64,000 nt of DNA from Galactobacter valiniphilus (GCF_003575975.1 NZ_QQXK01000003.1:62001-126000); one strand, 5' to 3'; counted from the first letter of the stretch, positions 35,911 to 47,603 are shown. Numbers and translations: made by a program. Notes: generated by a model not told the origin, from the sequence alone.

Positions 35911-37053
35911 TCAGTCCTCGATGCGCAGGCGGCGCGTGTTGGCCAGAACGACCTCCTGCAGATCCCCGGCGTGGGCCCCGGCGACGGCGCGCTGGCGCTG
36001 GTAGCCGGCGCCGTCCGTGACGATGCGCCAGACATCGGCCAGCTCCTCCTCGCAACCGAGGCGCTTGGCGATGGGCGTGAGGCGCGTGAGCTCGTCGGCC
36101 AGATGCTCCGTGACGAGCTTCTCGTTGCCGGCCGAGTCGAGGATGATGATCGCGTCGAGGCCGTAGCGCGCCGCCCGCCACTTGTTCTCCACGCGGAACC
36201 AATTGCTCATGACCGGGATGTGGCGCCCGGCGTCGAGCTGGGCCGACATGTCGGCCACGAGGCACTGCGTCAGCGCCGCGACCGAGGCCACCTCGCGGAT
36301 CGAGGAGAGGCCGTCGCAGATGCGCATCTCGACCGTGCCGAAGCGCGGCACGGGGCGCACGTCCCAGCGAATCTCGTTGAGCTCGTCCACGACGCCCGTG
36401 TGCATCATGTCGGCGACGTACTTCTCGTACTCGCTCCACTGATCGAAGTGGAAGGGCAGACCGCCCGTGGGCAGCTGCTGGAACATGAGGGAGCGCTGCG
36501 AGGCGTAGCCCGTGTCGTCGCCGCCCCAGAAGGGGGAGGAGGCGGAGAGCGCCAGCAGGTGCGGCTGGTAGTTGATGAGCCCGTCCACGATGGGCAGGGC
36601 CTTGGCGTGGTGATCCACCCCGACGTGCACGTGCACGCCGTAGATCACCATCTGCCGGCCCCACCACTGCGTGCGGTCGATGAGCTTGGAGTAGCGCTCC
36701 TTGTCCGTGACCGGCTGCTGCGTGGGCTGGGCGAAGGGGTGCGAACCGGCGGAGTAGAGCTCCACGCCCAGCGGATCGGTCACGGCGCGGACCTCGGCGA
36801 GCGTCTCGGAGAGCTCCTGACGGGCGTCGGCCACGCGCGTGTGCACGCCAGTGACGAGTTCAACGGTGTTGGAGAGCAGTTCCTGCGTCACGCGGGGGTG
36901 CTCCTGCCCCTCGGGCAGGCCGGCGGCGACGCGCACGCCGTCCAGGACCTCCTGCGCCACGGAGCGCAGATCGCCGTTGTCGCGATCGACGAGGGCAATC
37001 TCCCACTCGATGCCAAGCGTGTTTGCCGCCGACTGCGCAAAATCGATGTTCAC
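35911..37053 (-). CDS. YbdK-type carboxylate-amine ligase (glutamate--cysteine ligase family 2)
   Basis: The 380-residue protein has LGIEWEIALVD at the N-terminus, VHTRVADARQEL, YSAGSHPFAQPTQQ, IYGVHVHVGVD, SASSPFWGGDDTGYASQR, RFGTVEMRICD and WFRVENKWRAARYGLDA, typical of the GCS2/YbdK family. Such proteins show weak glutamate-cysteine ligase activity in vitro; the natural substrate is unsure, particularly since actinobacteria generally use mycothiol. The start is the GTG at 37053 with GAGGGGAG upstream; another GTG at 37083 would add 10 residues. A TAGAAT box at 37101-37106 may be the -10. Confidence 0.88.
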   Translation of the reverse strand: MNIDFAQSAANTLGIEWEIALVDRDNGDLRSVAQEVLDGVRVAAGLPEGQEHPRVTQELLSNTVELVTGVHTRVADARQELSETLAEVRAVTDPLGVELYSAGSHPFAQPTQQPVTDKERYSKLIDRTQWWGRQMVIYGVHVHVGVDHHAKALPIVDGLINYQPHLLALSASSPFWGGDDTGYASQRSLMFQQLPTGGLPFHFDQWSEYEKYVADMMHTGVVDELNEIRWDVRPVPRFGTVEMRICDGLSSIREVASVAALTQCLVADMSAQLDAGRHIPVMSNWFRVENKWRAARYGLDAIIILDSAGNEKLVTEHLADELTRLTPIAKRLGCEEELADVWRIVTDGAGYQRQRAVAGAHAGDLQEVVLANTRRLRIED

Positions 37054-37173
37054 TGCTGCTGTGCTCCCCTCGTGACGGGGCACGCGCCCCGTTGATCGTG
37101 ATTCTAGGACCGGGGGAGCGGCGACGCGGCCCGTGCGACGCGGTGCGGCGCGTCACACGGGCCTCAGGCGCGC

Positions 37174-38010
37174 TCAGGCGGCGAGGCGGCGCAGGCGCAC
37201 CGTGCCGAGGCTCGTGCTGGCCCGCAGCTCCGCCGTGGCCTGCGAGGCGGGCCCGTCGGTGGCGCGCAGCTCGTTGATGACGCTGCCTGCCTTGGTGCTG
37301 GCGTCCACCCACACGGCCACGCCCTGGGCCACGTCGATGTCGATCTCGCCGACCGAGGTGGCCGCCGTCAGGCTGCCGCCCTCGAGGCTCGCCACGCTGA
37401 TGGCGCCGGCCGAGGTCTTGAGCGTGGTCTCGCCAGTGGAGCGCCCCACGCGGATGGTGCCCGCGCTCGTCTTGGCGCCGAGCCTTCCGGCGGCACCCGC
37501 CACCCGGATGTCGCCGTTGGAGGTCTTCAGCTCGGCGTCGCCGAAGACCTCGCCGACCTCGAGGCTGCCGTTGGAGCTCGTGAGCTCGGCGCGGCCGCCC
37601 ACGGCGCCCACCGTGACGGGGCCGTTCGAGGTGTTGGCGCGCAGTCCGGCGGCGGAGTCGACGCGGATGGAGCCGTTGGAGGTCTTGAGGCTGGCCTGAC
37701 CCCACGACCCGCGGGCGGTGATGGCGCCGTTGCCGGTCTTGGCCTCCACGAGGGTGCCGGCCGGTGCGGTGATCCGCACGTGGGCCGTGCCGAGGGCAAA
37801 CATCTTGGGCCCGGCGTGGAAGAGGGAGACGGTGTCGGCGTCCGCGCTGACCTCGATGCGCTCGGCGGCGCGCTCATCGGCCGCGCGGCCCGGGCGGGCG
37901 GCGGTGATCCGCACGAGGACGGTGGCTTCCTCGTGGGTGTCGAGGTCGAGGATGGCGGAGGGAAGATCGATGATCATGCGCGGGATGCCCGCGACGGGGA
38001 AGTTCTGCAT
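37174..38010 (-). CDS. DUF4097 beta-repeat protein
   Basis: The 278-residue protein consists of about ten short beta repeats, with units such as LKTSNGSIRV, ANTSNGPVTV, LTSSNGSLEV, LKTSNGDIRV, AKTSAGTIRV and LKTSAGAISV. This is the right-handed beta-solenoid pattern of DUF4097/DUF4098. It has no signal peptide and no membrane segment (MQNFPVAGIPRMIIDLPSA), so it appears cytoplasmic. It is 45 bp after the ribbon-helix-helix gene and very likely in one operon with it. Function unknown. Confidence 0.85.
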   Translation of the reverse strand: MQNFPVAGIPRMIIDLPSAILDLDTHEEATVLVRITAARPGRAADERAAERIEVSADADTVSLFHAGPKMFALGTAHVRITAPAGTLVEAKTGNGAITARGSWGQASLKTSNGSIRVDSAAGLRANTSNGPVTVGAVGGRAELTSSNGSLEVGEVFGDAELKTSNGDIRVAGAAGRLGAKTSAGTIRVGRSTGETTLKTSAGAISVASLEGGSLTAATSVGEIDIDVAQGVAVWVDASTKAGSVINELRATDGPASQATAELRASTSLGTVRLRRLAA

Positions 38011-38055
38011 GGTGTGCTCCTAGCGCTGCGTCGGGGTGGAGGGAGGGGCGGGTGC

Positions 38056-38619
38056 TCAGTTCATCCAGCCCGTGACGCGCTGGCGCGCGCCCGCACGGGT
38101 GGAGGAGGCGGCCTGGCGGAGGGCGTCCTCGGTGCCGGTGGCCGCGACGTCGGCCGCGGCCACGGCGAAGCCGACGGCCTTGACGAGCCAGGAGTTCAGG
38201 CTCTGTCCCGCCTCGGCGGCGAGCGACTCGGCCTGGGACTTCAGGCCCTCCGGGACGCGCAGGTTGAAGCGGGCGGTGTCGCCGTCCTCGGCGGCGGAAC
38301 CGGCCGGGCCGGCGGCGGGGAAGGCGCCCCATGCCGGGGTGGCGGGCTCGGCGGCGGGTGCGGCAGCCGGGGCGTCGGCGTCGAGCCCCTGGGCCACGAG
38401 CCGGGGCTCGTTGCCGCTGAGCTGCAGCGAGACGGTGCCCGGGGCCAGGTCTGCGCTGAGCTCATCGGCGGCGGCGGCCAGGGCGGAAATGAGCGCGAGG
38501 CGCAGCGAGGAATCGAGCGCGGCGGCGAGGCGCTCGGCGTGCTCCGCGGCGGCCGAGTCCTCGGGGAGCGCGGCCAGGAGGTCGCGCTGCACGGTGTTCA
38601 CGAAGCGATCGAGTTGCAT
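38056..38619 (-). CDS. Ribbon-helix-helix (HicB/Arc-like) DNA-binding protein
   Basis: The 187-residue protein has an alpha-helical N-terminus (MQLDRFVNTVQRDLLAAL), an Ala/Pro linker, and a C-terminal ribbon-helix-helix: ARFNLRVPEGLKSQAESLAAEAGQSLNSWLVKAV (about 119-152), in which the RFNLRV strand would contact DNA. Proteins of this length and order are often annotated as HicB-family antitoxins, but no HicA toxin gene is next to it; the partner is the DUF4097 gene. Repeats in its own promoter suggest autoregulation (see the operator entry). Confidence 0.82.
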   Translation of the reverse strand: MQLDRFVNTVQRDLLAALPEDSAAAEHAERLAAALDSSLRLALISALAAAADELSADLAPGTVSLQLSGNEPRLVAQGLDADAPAAAPAAEPATPAWGAFPAAGPAGSAAEDGDTARFNLRVPEGLKSQAESLAAEAGQSLNSWLVKAVGFAVAAADVAATGTEDALRQAASSTRAGARQRVTGWMN

Positions 38620-38654
38620 GGCATCACTGTGGCATCACAATGATGCCATGTCAA
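38617..38654 (-). promoter_or_regulatory. Promoter and TGATGCCA operator of the ribbon-helix-helix gene
   Basis: On the minus strand: TTGACA (38649-38654), a 17-bp spacer, CACAGT (38626-38631), 6 nt, then the ATG (38619). The spacer holds the palindrome TGGCATCA-N3-TGATGCCA (plus-strand 38630-38648). A further TGGCATCA (38619-38626) overlaps the start codon, 11 bp from the first copy. This is the layout expected for repression by a ribbon-helix-helix protein. Confidence 0.75.
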
Positions 38655-38681
38655 TACCTTGATGGTGCCAGGATGCGCGAA

Positions 38682-38708
38682 GGGCGGGCCTCCCGTGGAG
38701 ACCCGCCC
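38682..38708 (-). terminator. Terminator of the methyltransferase gene
   Basis: A 12-bp stem with one mismatch and a 3-nt loop (CGT), 40 bp after the stop and upstream of the ribbon-helix-helix promoter. Confidence 0.6.
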
Positions 38709-38748
38709 TGGCTGCGGTGGCGGTTTGGCGGGGAAGAAACCCGGCGGC

Positions 38749-40008
38749 TCAGGCCACCGGCTCGACCTCGAGCGCCACGCGGCGCTCGCCCACGCGGGCC
38801 AGCACGAGGGTGGCGGCGCGTCCGCCCTTGAGCTTGCCGCGCCCCGCGAAGATCTCGCGCCGCAGCGTCTCCGGCGCGATGTCCACCCCGCGCTTCTTGA
38901 TCGTCAGGGTCGTCACGTTCTGCGTCTTGGCCCACGTCCGCAGGGCCTTGGTCTTCAGGGGCAGCTCGCCGATCACGCGGTAGCTCGTCGCGAGGGCGTC
39001 GGGGGAGGGGGTGGCGGAGCGCAGGTAGGCGAGGTGCGGGTCAACGGCCTGCGCGCCGAGCCGCTGCGCCAGGTCGGCCACGAGGCCGGCGCGGATCACG
39101 GCGCCGTCCGGCTCGTGCAGGTACTCGCCCGGCGCGGGGAGACCGCCCCCCTCCAGGACGGCGGCGGCGGGGTCGATCCCGGGGAAGCCGGTCGCGGCCG
39201 TGAGCTCCACGACGCCTGCAGCGCCGAGCACCGCCGCGGCGCGCCGCACTCCGGGGCGCGCCAGGGAGTTGAACCAGAGCGTCGCCTCGACGACGTCCCC
39301 GCGGTCGGAGAGCCACTGCGCCTCGGCCCCCTCGGGCACGGCGTCGTGGGGGAGGCCGGGGCCGAGCTTGACGCCCACGGCGAGCCCGCAACCCGCCAGG
39401 GACGTCACAAAGCTCAACGGCGGCGTGAAGGCCTCCGGGTCGAAGAGCCGGCGCGTGCCCGAGCTGTCCTCGTCGCGGCGGGCCGGGTCCAGCCACGCGC
39501 CGTCCATCCCCTCGAGCGGGACCTCCTCGGCGAAACCGTGGATCACGCGGGCCTGGGGGAAGGGCATGAGGTTGAGGGTCGCGACGGCGGCCGTCGTCTC
39601 GTCGGCCTCGACGCTCGTCACCTCGAGGTCCATCGAGGCGAGGGCGAGGGAATCGGAGCCGATGCCGCAGCCGAGGTCGGCCACGTGCCTGACCCCGGCC
39701 CGCGCGAAGCGCTGGGCGTGCAGGGCTGAGACGGGCAGGCGCGTGGCCTGTTCCAGGCCGGGGCGGGTGAGGAACATTTCGGCGGCAAACGGCCCAAACT
39801 TGGCCTCGCCGCGGTGGCGCAGGCTCAGCTGGTGCACGACGGCGGCGACCACCTCGGGCGCGTGGCCCGCCTTGCGCAGGGCGAGCGTCAGGCGCATCGC
39901 CGCGTCGTCGTCCGAGGCCTCCTCGGGACGGTGCTGGCTCAGCAGATCCAGTCCCTCCGGGGTGAGGAGGGCGGCGAGCGGCTCGGAGGAGGGAGGGGAG
40001 ACGGGCAT
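38749..40008 (-). CDS. SAM-dependent methyltransferase with THUMP-like C-terminus
   Basis: The roughly 419-residue protein has a helical N-terminal region (LTPEGLDLLSQHRP, KAGHAPEVVAAVVHQLSLRHRGEAKFG), the SAM-binding motif HVADLGCGIGSDSLALA followed by VTSVEADETTAAVA, and a DPARR motif (AWLDPARRDE) at the motif IV position. The C-terminal about 70 residues (YRVIGELPLKTKALRTWAK, IKKRGVDIAPETLRR) match the THUMP-like domain found after such methyltransferases. The substrate is unknown but likely RNA. The start at 40008 gives MPVSPPSSEPLAALL; an in-frame upstream start at 40056 is possible. Confidence 0.82.
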   Translation of the reverse strand: MPVSPPSSEPLAALLTPEGLDLLSQHRPEEASDDDAAMRLTLALRKAGHAPEVVAAVVHQLSLRHRGEAKFGPFAAEMFLTRPGLEQATRLPVSALHAQRFARAGVRHVADLGCGIGSDSLALASMDLEVTSVEADETTAAVATLNLMPFPQARVIHGFAEEVPLEGMDGAWLDPARRDEDSSGTRRLFDPEAFTPPLSFVTSLAGCGLAVGVKLGPGLPHDAVPEGAEAQWLSDRGDVVEATLWFNSLARPGVRRAAAVLGAAGVVELTAATGFPGIDPAAAVLEGGGLPAPGEYLHEPDGAVIRAGLVADLAQRLGAQAVDPHLAYLRSATPSPDALATSYRVIGELPLKTKALRTWAKTQNVTTLTIKKRGVDIAPETLRREIFAGRGKLKGGRAATLVLARVGERRVALEVEPVA

Positions 40009-40056
40009 GAAGCCAGTTTCCCACGCGGGGCGAGCCGGCACGCCGTGGGTGAACAA

Positions 40057-40131
40057 CTGGCACTCACCTTGACCGAGTGCCAGCGTCTTCCTACAGTTGA
40101 ACCATCAGCACTCGCCGCGCGCGAGTGCTAA
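40057..40131 (+). promoter_or_regulatory. groES promoter flanked by two CIRCE operators
   Basis: CIRCE 1: CTGGCACTC (40057-40065), N9, GAGTGCCAG (40075-40083). CIRCE 2: TCAGCACTC (40105-40113), N9, GAGTGCTAA (40123-40131). TTGACC (40069-40074) and TACAGT (40092-40097), 17 bp apart, form a promoter whose -35 overlaps CIRCE 1, while CIRCE 2 lies just downstream of the start site. HrcA is the known repressor at CIRCE. Confidence 0.93.
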
Positions 40132-40225
40132 GCCCTTCGGCCCAGCGACCGGCCCCCGCGACGGCGGACGCACCGGTGCCGGAAGGCGTTGACACCACTG
40201 GTTTCAAGACAAAGGAGCGAGCCGC

Positions 40226-40522
40226 ATGTCGGTCTCCATCAAGCCCCTCGAGGATCGCATCGTCATCCAGCAGCTCGAGGCGGAGCAGACCACGGCCTCT
40301 GGCCTGGTCATCCCCGATACCGCCAAGGAGAAGCCCCAGGAGGGCAAGGTCGTGGCCGTTGGCCCGGGTCGCGTTGACGACAACGGCAACCGCGTTCCGC
40401 TCGACGTCGCCGAGGGCGACGTCGTCCTGTACTCGAAGTACGGCGGAACCGAGGTCAAGGTCGGCGGCCAGGAGTTCCTGGTGCTCTCCGCTCGCGACGT
40501 TCTCGCCAAGATCGAGAAGTGA
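40226..40522 (+). CDS. groES: 10-kDa chaperonin GroES
   Basis: The 98-residue protein has [45 protein letters not shown] with the mobile loop, then [18 protein letters not shown], all typical. It caps the GroEL cavity. An AAAGGAG RBS precedes the ATG. It is cotranscribed with groEL, 137 bp downstream, under two CIRCE sites. Confidence 0.97.
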   Translation: MSVSIKPLEDRIVIQQLEAEQTTASGLVIPDTAKEKPQEGKVVAVGPGRVDDNGNRVPLDVAEGDVVLYSKYGGTEVKVGGQEFLVLSARDVLAKIEK

Positions 40523-40530
40523 TTCTTTGA

Positions 40531-42252
<1,722 letters not shown>

Positions 42253-42283
42253 TCCTCCCCGCCGTCGTCCACCGACAACGCGC

Positions 42284-42325
42284 AGGAACCCTCCCCACCC
42301 GGTCCACCGGGCGGGGAGGGTTCCT
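42284..42325 (+). terminator. Terminator of groES-groEL
   Basis: A 13-bp perfect outer stem (AGGAACCCTCCCC) with an inner CCGG hairpin, followed by CCGTTTCTG. Confidence 0.85.
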
Positions 42326-42432
42326 CCGTTTCTGCCCCGCGCATGGCTGGGGCAAAGGAAGCGGACAGCGTTCTCTTGCCCCGCGCCGGTACCATCGTGC
42401 GATGGGTCGGCTCCCTCTCGACCCGTCTACCT

Positions 42433-44670
42433 ATGCAGAACTCCACAGCCACCGCCCCGCATCGTTCACCCGCCGGGTTCCGCGCCGATCTGGCCGGACT
42501 GCGCGGGGTCGCCGTGTTGCTCGTGGCGATCTATCACATCTGGGTCGGCAGGGTCTCGGGAGGCGTCGACGTCTTCCTGCTGATGTCCGCGTTCTTCCTG
42601 ACCGGCGGGTGGGTGCGGGCCACCGAATCCGGGCGACCGCGCGGCATCCTCTCCTCGTGGATCAAGCGCCTGCGCGGGCTCCTGCCCGCCGCGGCGCTTG
42701 TCATCGCGACGATCCTGCTCCTCACGCTGCTGATCCTGCCCGGCACGCGCTGGCCCGAGACGCTCTCGCAGGCCTGGGCCTCGCTCGGCTACACCCAGAA
42801 CGTGCACCTGGCCAATGTGGCCGTTGACTACTACAACCCCGACCACTCCAAGTCCTCGCCGCTGCAGCACTTCTGGTCGCTCTCGGTGCAGGGCCAGGTC
42901 TTCCTGCTCTGGCCGCTCCTCCTGGCGGGGGCGGGCCTGGTGGCGAGGTACACCCGGCGGTTCGGCTGGGGCCTGCGCCGCGTGAGCCTCGCGCTCTTCG
43001 GCGCGGTGTTCATCGCGTCCTTCGCCTATTCGGTGGTGTTCACGGCGCAGGACCAGGGGCGCGCCTACTTCTCGACCCCGGCCCGGCTGTGGGAGTTTGC
43101 CCTCGGCTCGCTCCTGGCCCTCGTCGTGGACAAGATCCCCACCCTGCCGCGCTGGCTCGCGCGGTGCATCGGTTGGCTCGGCTTTGCCGCGCTCATCAGC
43201 TGCGGCATGGTGCTGCAGGTCGAGGGGCAGTTCCCCGGCTACGCGGCGCTCTGGCCCACCCTCGCCGCCGCCGCGATCGTGGTGGCCGGCAGCGGGAGCT
43301 CCGGCTGGAACCGCGCCGATGTGAGCTGGTGGCTCTCTCGCCGCCCCGCCGTGTGGCTCGGTGAGATCTCCTACCCGCTCTACCTCTGGCACTGGCCGCT
43401 GCTCGTGTTCGGGCTCTTCCTGTGGGGGAGCACGGCGCTGAACCTGTGGCAGGGCGCCGTGGTGCTCGTCCTCGCCGTGCTCCTGGCCATGGCGACGCAC
43501 CGCTTCGTCGAGCTGCCGGCCGCGCGCTGGGCCGCCCGCCCGCTGCGCGCCCTCGAGGCGCGCGTGCCCGCCGCACCTGCGGCACCCAAGCCGGTCCGAG
43601 GCTCCCGCCCCCGCGGCTGGCGACGCGTGGCACGCAAGGCCCGGCGCGGCGTCGAGCGTTTGCCCCGCCGCGCCGTGGGCGGCCTGGACAGGCACGCCCG
43701 CGCCCTGGCCATCGTGGCCCTGTGCTTCGCCGTGGCGCTGCCCGTGGCGCTGTGGCAGGCGAGCCTGAACCAGCAGGCGAAGTCGGCCGCGACGCAGAGC
43801 CCTCAAGATAACCCCGGGGCGGCGACCCTGGAACCCGGTTACTCCGACGAGATCGCCTCCTCGGCCATCGCCCTTCCGCTGCCGGCGGATCAGAAGCAGG
43901 ACTGGGCCACCACCGGCCAGGCCTGCGCCGGGCAGTGGGCCATCGACTCGCAGGTCATCGAGTCCTGCCACGAGGGAGGGGACCTCGGTTCGAAGACCAC
44001 GGTGCTCGTCGTCGGCGACTCCCACGCGCAGCAGTGGACGCCCGCGCTCGACGCGGCGGCGCAGGCGCAGGGCTGGCACTGGGTGGCGCTCTACCGGCCC
44101 GGCTGCCGCTTCGGCTCCACCGAGGAGGGCTCGGCGGATCCCGAGTGCGCCGCCTACACACAGGAGGCCAAGGACTACGTGGCCGGGCGCACCGGCGCCA
44201 TTTCGGCGATCGTCACGGTGGCCACGAAGTCCGTGGCCGCGGGCGAGGACGGCGCGAGCGCTGGCGAGTCCGAGGTGGTCGTGCCCGGCTTGGTGGACGC
44301 CATCTCCCCCTGGCTCAAGGAGGGTCTGCCCGTGGTGGGGCTGCGCGACACCCCGCGCTTCAGCTTCGACATGGCCGATTGCGCGGCCCGCCTCACCACC
44401 ACGGAGGAGCAGTGCTCGGTGCCGCTCGCCGAGCAGCTGGCCCCGCTGAACCCGCTCCTCGAGCTCACGTCCGGCCCTGCGCGGCTCAAGGGCCTGACGG
44501 CGATGGACATGAGCGACGTCGTCTGTCCCGACGGCACGTGCGTGCCGGCCATCGGCAACGTCAACGTGTGGATCGACGACTCGCACCTGACGTCGCGCTT
44601 CGCGCTCACCACGGGAGAGATCTTTGAGCGGCGTTTGCTCGCAGCGCTCGGCTGGGACGCCCGGGGCTAA
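42433..44670 (+). CDS. OatA-like membrane O-acyltransferase with SGNH domain
   Basis: The roughly 745-residue protein has an N-terminal acyltransferase-3 domain: GLRGVAVLLVAIYHIWV, GGVDVFLLMSAFFLTG, the HFWSLSVQGQVFLLWP motif and GEISYPLYLWHWPLLVFG, with about ten membrane helices (residues about 20-370). After a basic linker and one more helix (about 430-450) an extracytoplasmic SGNH hydrolase domain follows, with VVGDSHAQQW and the Asp/His pair in DDSHLTSRFA. Such fusions O-acetylate peptidoglycan or surface polysaccharide. The start is the ATG at 42433; TACCAT at 42390-42395 may be the -10. An ATG at 42402 is out of frame. Confidence 0.87.
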   Translation: MQNSTATAPHRSPAGFRADLAGLRGVAVLLVAIYHIWVGRVSGGVDVFLLMSAFFLTGGWVRATESGRPRGILSSWIKRLRGLLPAAALVIATILLLTLLILPGTRWPETLSQAWASLGYTQNVHLANVAVDYYNPDHSKSSPLQHFWSLSVQGQVFLLWPLLLAGAGLVARYTRRFGWGLRRVSLALFGAVFIASFAYSVVFTAQDQGRAYFSTPARLWEFALGSLLALVVDKIPTLPRWLARCIGWLGFAALISCGMVLQVEGQFPGYAALWPTLAAAAIVVAGSGSSGWNRADVSWWLSRRPAVWLGEISYPLYLWHWPLLVFGLFLWGSTALNLWQGAVVLVLAVLLAMATHRFVELPAARWAARPLRALEARVPAAPAAPKPVRGSRPRGWRRVARKARRGVERLPRRAVGGLDRHARALAIVALCFAVALPVALWQASLNQQAKSAATQSPQDNPGAATLEPGYSDEIASSAIALPLPADQKQDWATTGQACAGQWAIDSQVIESCHEGGDLGSKTTVLVVGDSHAQQWTPALDAAAQAQGWHWVALYRPGCRFGSTEEGSADPECAAYTQEAKDYVAGRTGAISAIVTVATKSVAAGEDGASAGESEVVVPGLVDAISPWLKEGLPVVGLRDTPRFSFDMADCAARLTTTEEQCSVPLAEQLAPLNPLLELTSGPARLKGLTAMDMSDVVCPDGTCVPAIGNVNVWIDDSHLTSRFALTTGEIFERRLLAALGWDARG

Positions 44671-44793
44671 AGCCCGCCGTGGCGCGCCGCGCGGGCCGTC
44701 GCTGTGACCCACCGGCAAGCAATGGTGAGCAGGATCACGCGCGTCGGGCCGGTGGCGGGGCATGCGGGAATGATCGGGCGCCCCGGAGCGCTC

Positions 44794-44799
44794 TAGGAT
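44794..44799 (+). promoter_or_regulatory. Candidate -10 (TAGGAT) for guaB
   Basis: TAGGAT lies 39 nt before the GTG of guaB, leaving room for the GAAAGG RBS, unlike the leaderless genes. Confidence 0.4.
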
Positions 44800-44808
44800 T
44801 GTCTCTAA

Positions 44809-46350
<1,542 letters not shown>

Positions 46351-46390
46351 TCGGCGGCGGTGACGAAGCCAACGTCACACAGTGCCAGAC

Positions 46391-46417
46391 GGCGCCCACC
46401 CAGGTCGGGTGGGCGCC
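46391..46417 (+). terminator. Terminator of guaB
   Basis: A perfect 11-bp stem (GGCGCCCACCC, loop AGGTC) 40 bp after the stop, ending 11 bp before the next gene's -10 box. Confidence 0.8.
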
Positions 46418-46428
46418 GTTGGCGTTGG

Positions 46429-46444
46429 TAGGCTAGGCAGAGTG
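46429..46444 (+). promoter_or_regulatory. Leaderless-type -10 (TAGGCT) before the guaB3-type gene
   Basis: TAGGCT at 46429-46434, 7 nt before the GTG at 46442; no RBS. Confidence 0.55.
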
Positions 46445-47587
46445 AGCAACGACATCGAGATCGGCCGTTTCAAGCGGGCCCGCCAGGCCTATTCGCTGGA
46501 CGACGTGGCGATCGTCCCCTCCCGCCGCACGCGCGATGCCTCGGACGTCTCCACGTCCTGGCAGATCGACGCCTACTCCTTTGACACCCCGTTCATCGGT
46601 GCCCCGATGGACTCGGTCATGTCCCCGGCCACGGCCATCGAGCTGGGCCGCCAGGGCGGCCTCGGCGTCCTGAACCTCGAGGGCGTGTGGACGCGCTACG
46701 AGGATCCGGCCAAGGTGCTCGAGGAGATCGCCTCCCTCGAGTCCGCCACGGAGTACGGCTCCGATCCGCGCATCACGCGCCGCCTGCAGGAGCTGCTGGC
46801 CGCGCCGATCCGCCCCGAGCTGATCAAGGCGCGCCTCGAGGAGATCCGTTCGGCCGGCGTGGTCGTGGCCGGATCCCTCACCCCGCAGCGCACGCAGGAG
46901 CACTACAAGACGGTGCTGGAGGCCGGCGTCGACGTCTTCGTCATCCGCGGCACCACCGTCTCCGCCGAGCACGTCTCCGAGCGCCACGAGCCGCTGAACC
47001 TGAAGAAGTTCATCTACGAGCTCGACGTCCCCGTCATCGTGGGCGGCGCGGCCGGGTACACCCCGGCGCTGCACCTCATGCGTACGGGCGCGGCCGGCGT
47101 GCTCGTGGGCTTCGGTGGCGGCGCCACCGGCACCACGCGCCGCGCCATGGGCGTGCACGTCCCCATGGCCACGGCCATCGCCGACGTCGCCGCCGCCCGC
47201 GGCGACTACCTGGATGAGTCGGGCGGGCGCTACGTCCACGTCATCGCCGACGGCGGCGTGTCCACCTCGGGCGACATCGTCAAGGCGATCGCGCTCGGCG
47301 CGGATGCCGTCATGCTCGGCACGGCCCTGGCCCGCGCCGAGGAGGCCCCGGGCTGCGGCTACCACTGGGGCATGGAGGCCGCGCACGGCTCCGTGCCGCG
47401 CGGCGACCGCGTCCGCGTGGGCACCGTCGGCCCCATGGCGCAGGTGCTGCACGGCCCCTCGCACCACACCGATGGCACCTCCAACCTCACCGGCATGCTG
47501 CGCCAGTCCATGGCGACCACCGGTTACGTGGACCTGAAGTCCTTCCAGAAGGTCGACATGGTCCTCACGCAGTACCTCTCCCGCTAG
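46442..47587 (+). CDS. guaB3: GuaB3-type IMP dehydrogenase/GMP reductase family protein
   Basis: The 381-residue barrel protein matches the GuaB3 subgroup: IEIGRFKRARQAYSLDDVAIVPS at the N-terminus, IGAPMDSVMSPATAIELGRQGGLGVLNLEG, and a C-terminal MEAAHGSVPRGDRV. It lacks the CBS domains. At the position of the catalytic GSICTT loop of true IMPDH it has FVIRGTTVSAEHVS, so the catalytic cysteine is not visible there. The later VIADGGVSTSGDIVKAIALGADAVMLG is conserved. Its reaction is not safely assigned. Such genes stand beside guaB in most actinobacteria. Confidence 0.88.
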   Translation: MSNDIEIGRFKRARQAYSLDDVAIVPSRRTRDASDVSTSWQIDAYSFDTPFIGAPMDSVMSPATAIELGRQGGLGVLNLEGVWTRYEDPAKVLEEIASLESATEYGSDPRITRRLQELLAAPIRPELIKARLEEIRSAGVVVAGSLTPQRTQEHYKTVLEAGVDVFVIRGTTVSAEHVSERHEPLNLKKFIYELDVPVIVGGAAGYTPALHLMRTGAAGVLVGFGGGATGTTRRAMGVHVPMATAIADVAAARGDYLDESGGRYVHVIADGGVSTSGDIVKAIALGADAVMLGTALARAEEAPGCGYHWGMEAAHGSVPRGDRVRVGTVGPMAQVLHGPSHHTDGTSNLTGMLRQSMATTGYVDLKSFQKVDMVLTQYLSR

Positions 47588-47603
47588 GCGGGCCGGAGCC
47601 GGC

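Noticed and set aside
38056-38619. A HicAB toxin-antitoxin pair
   Set aside because: The ribbon-helix-helix protein is HicB-like, but no small HicA-type dsRNA-binding gene is adjacent on either side.
42402-42404. ATG 6 nt after TACCAT as a leaderless acyltransferase start
   Set aside because: It is not in frame with the acyltransferase, so the box is better read as an ordinary -10 for a leadered transcript.
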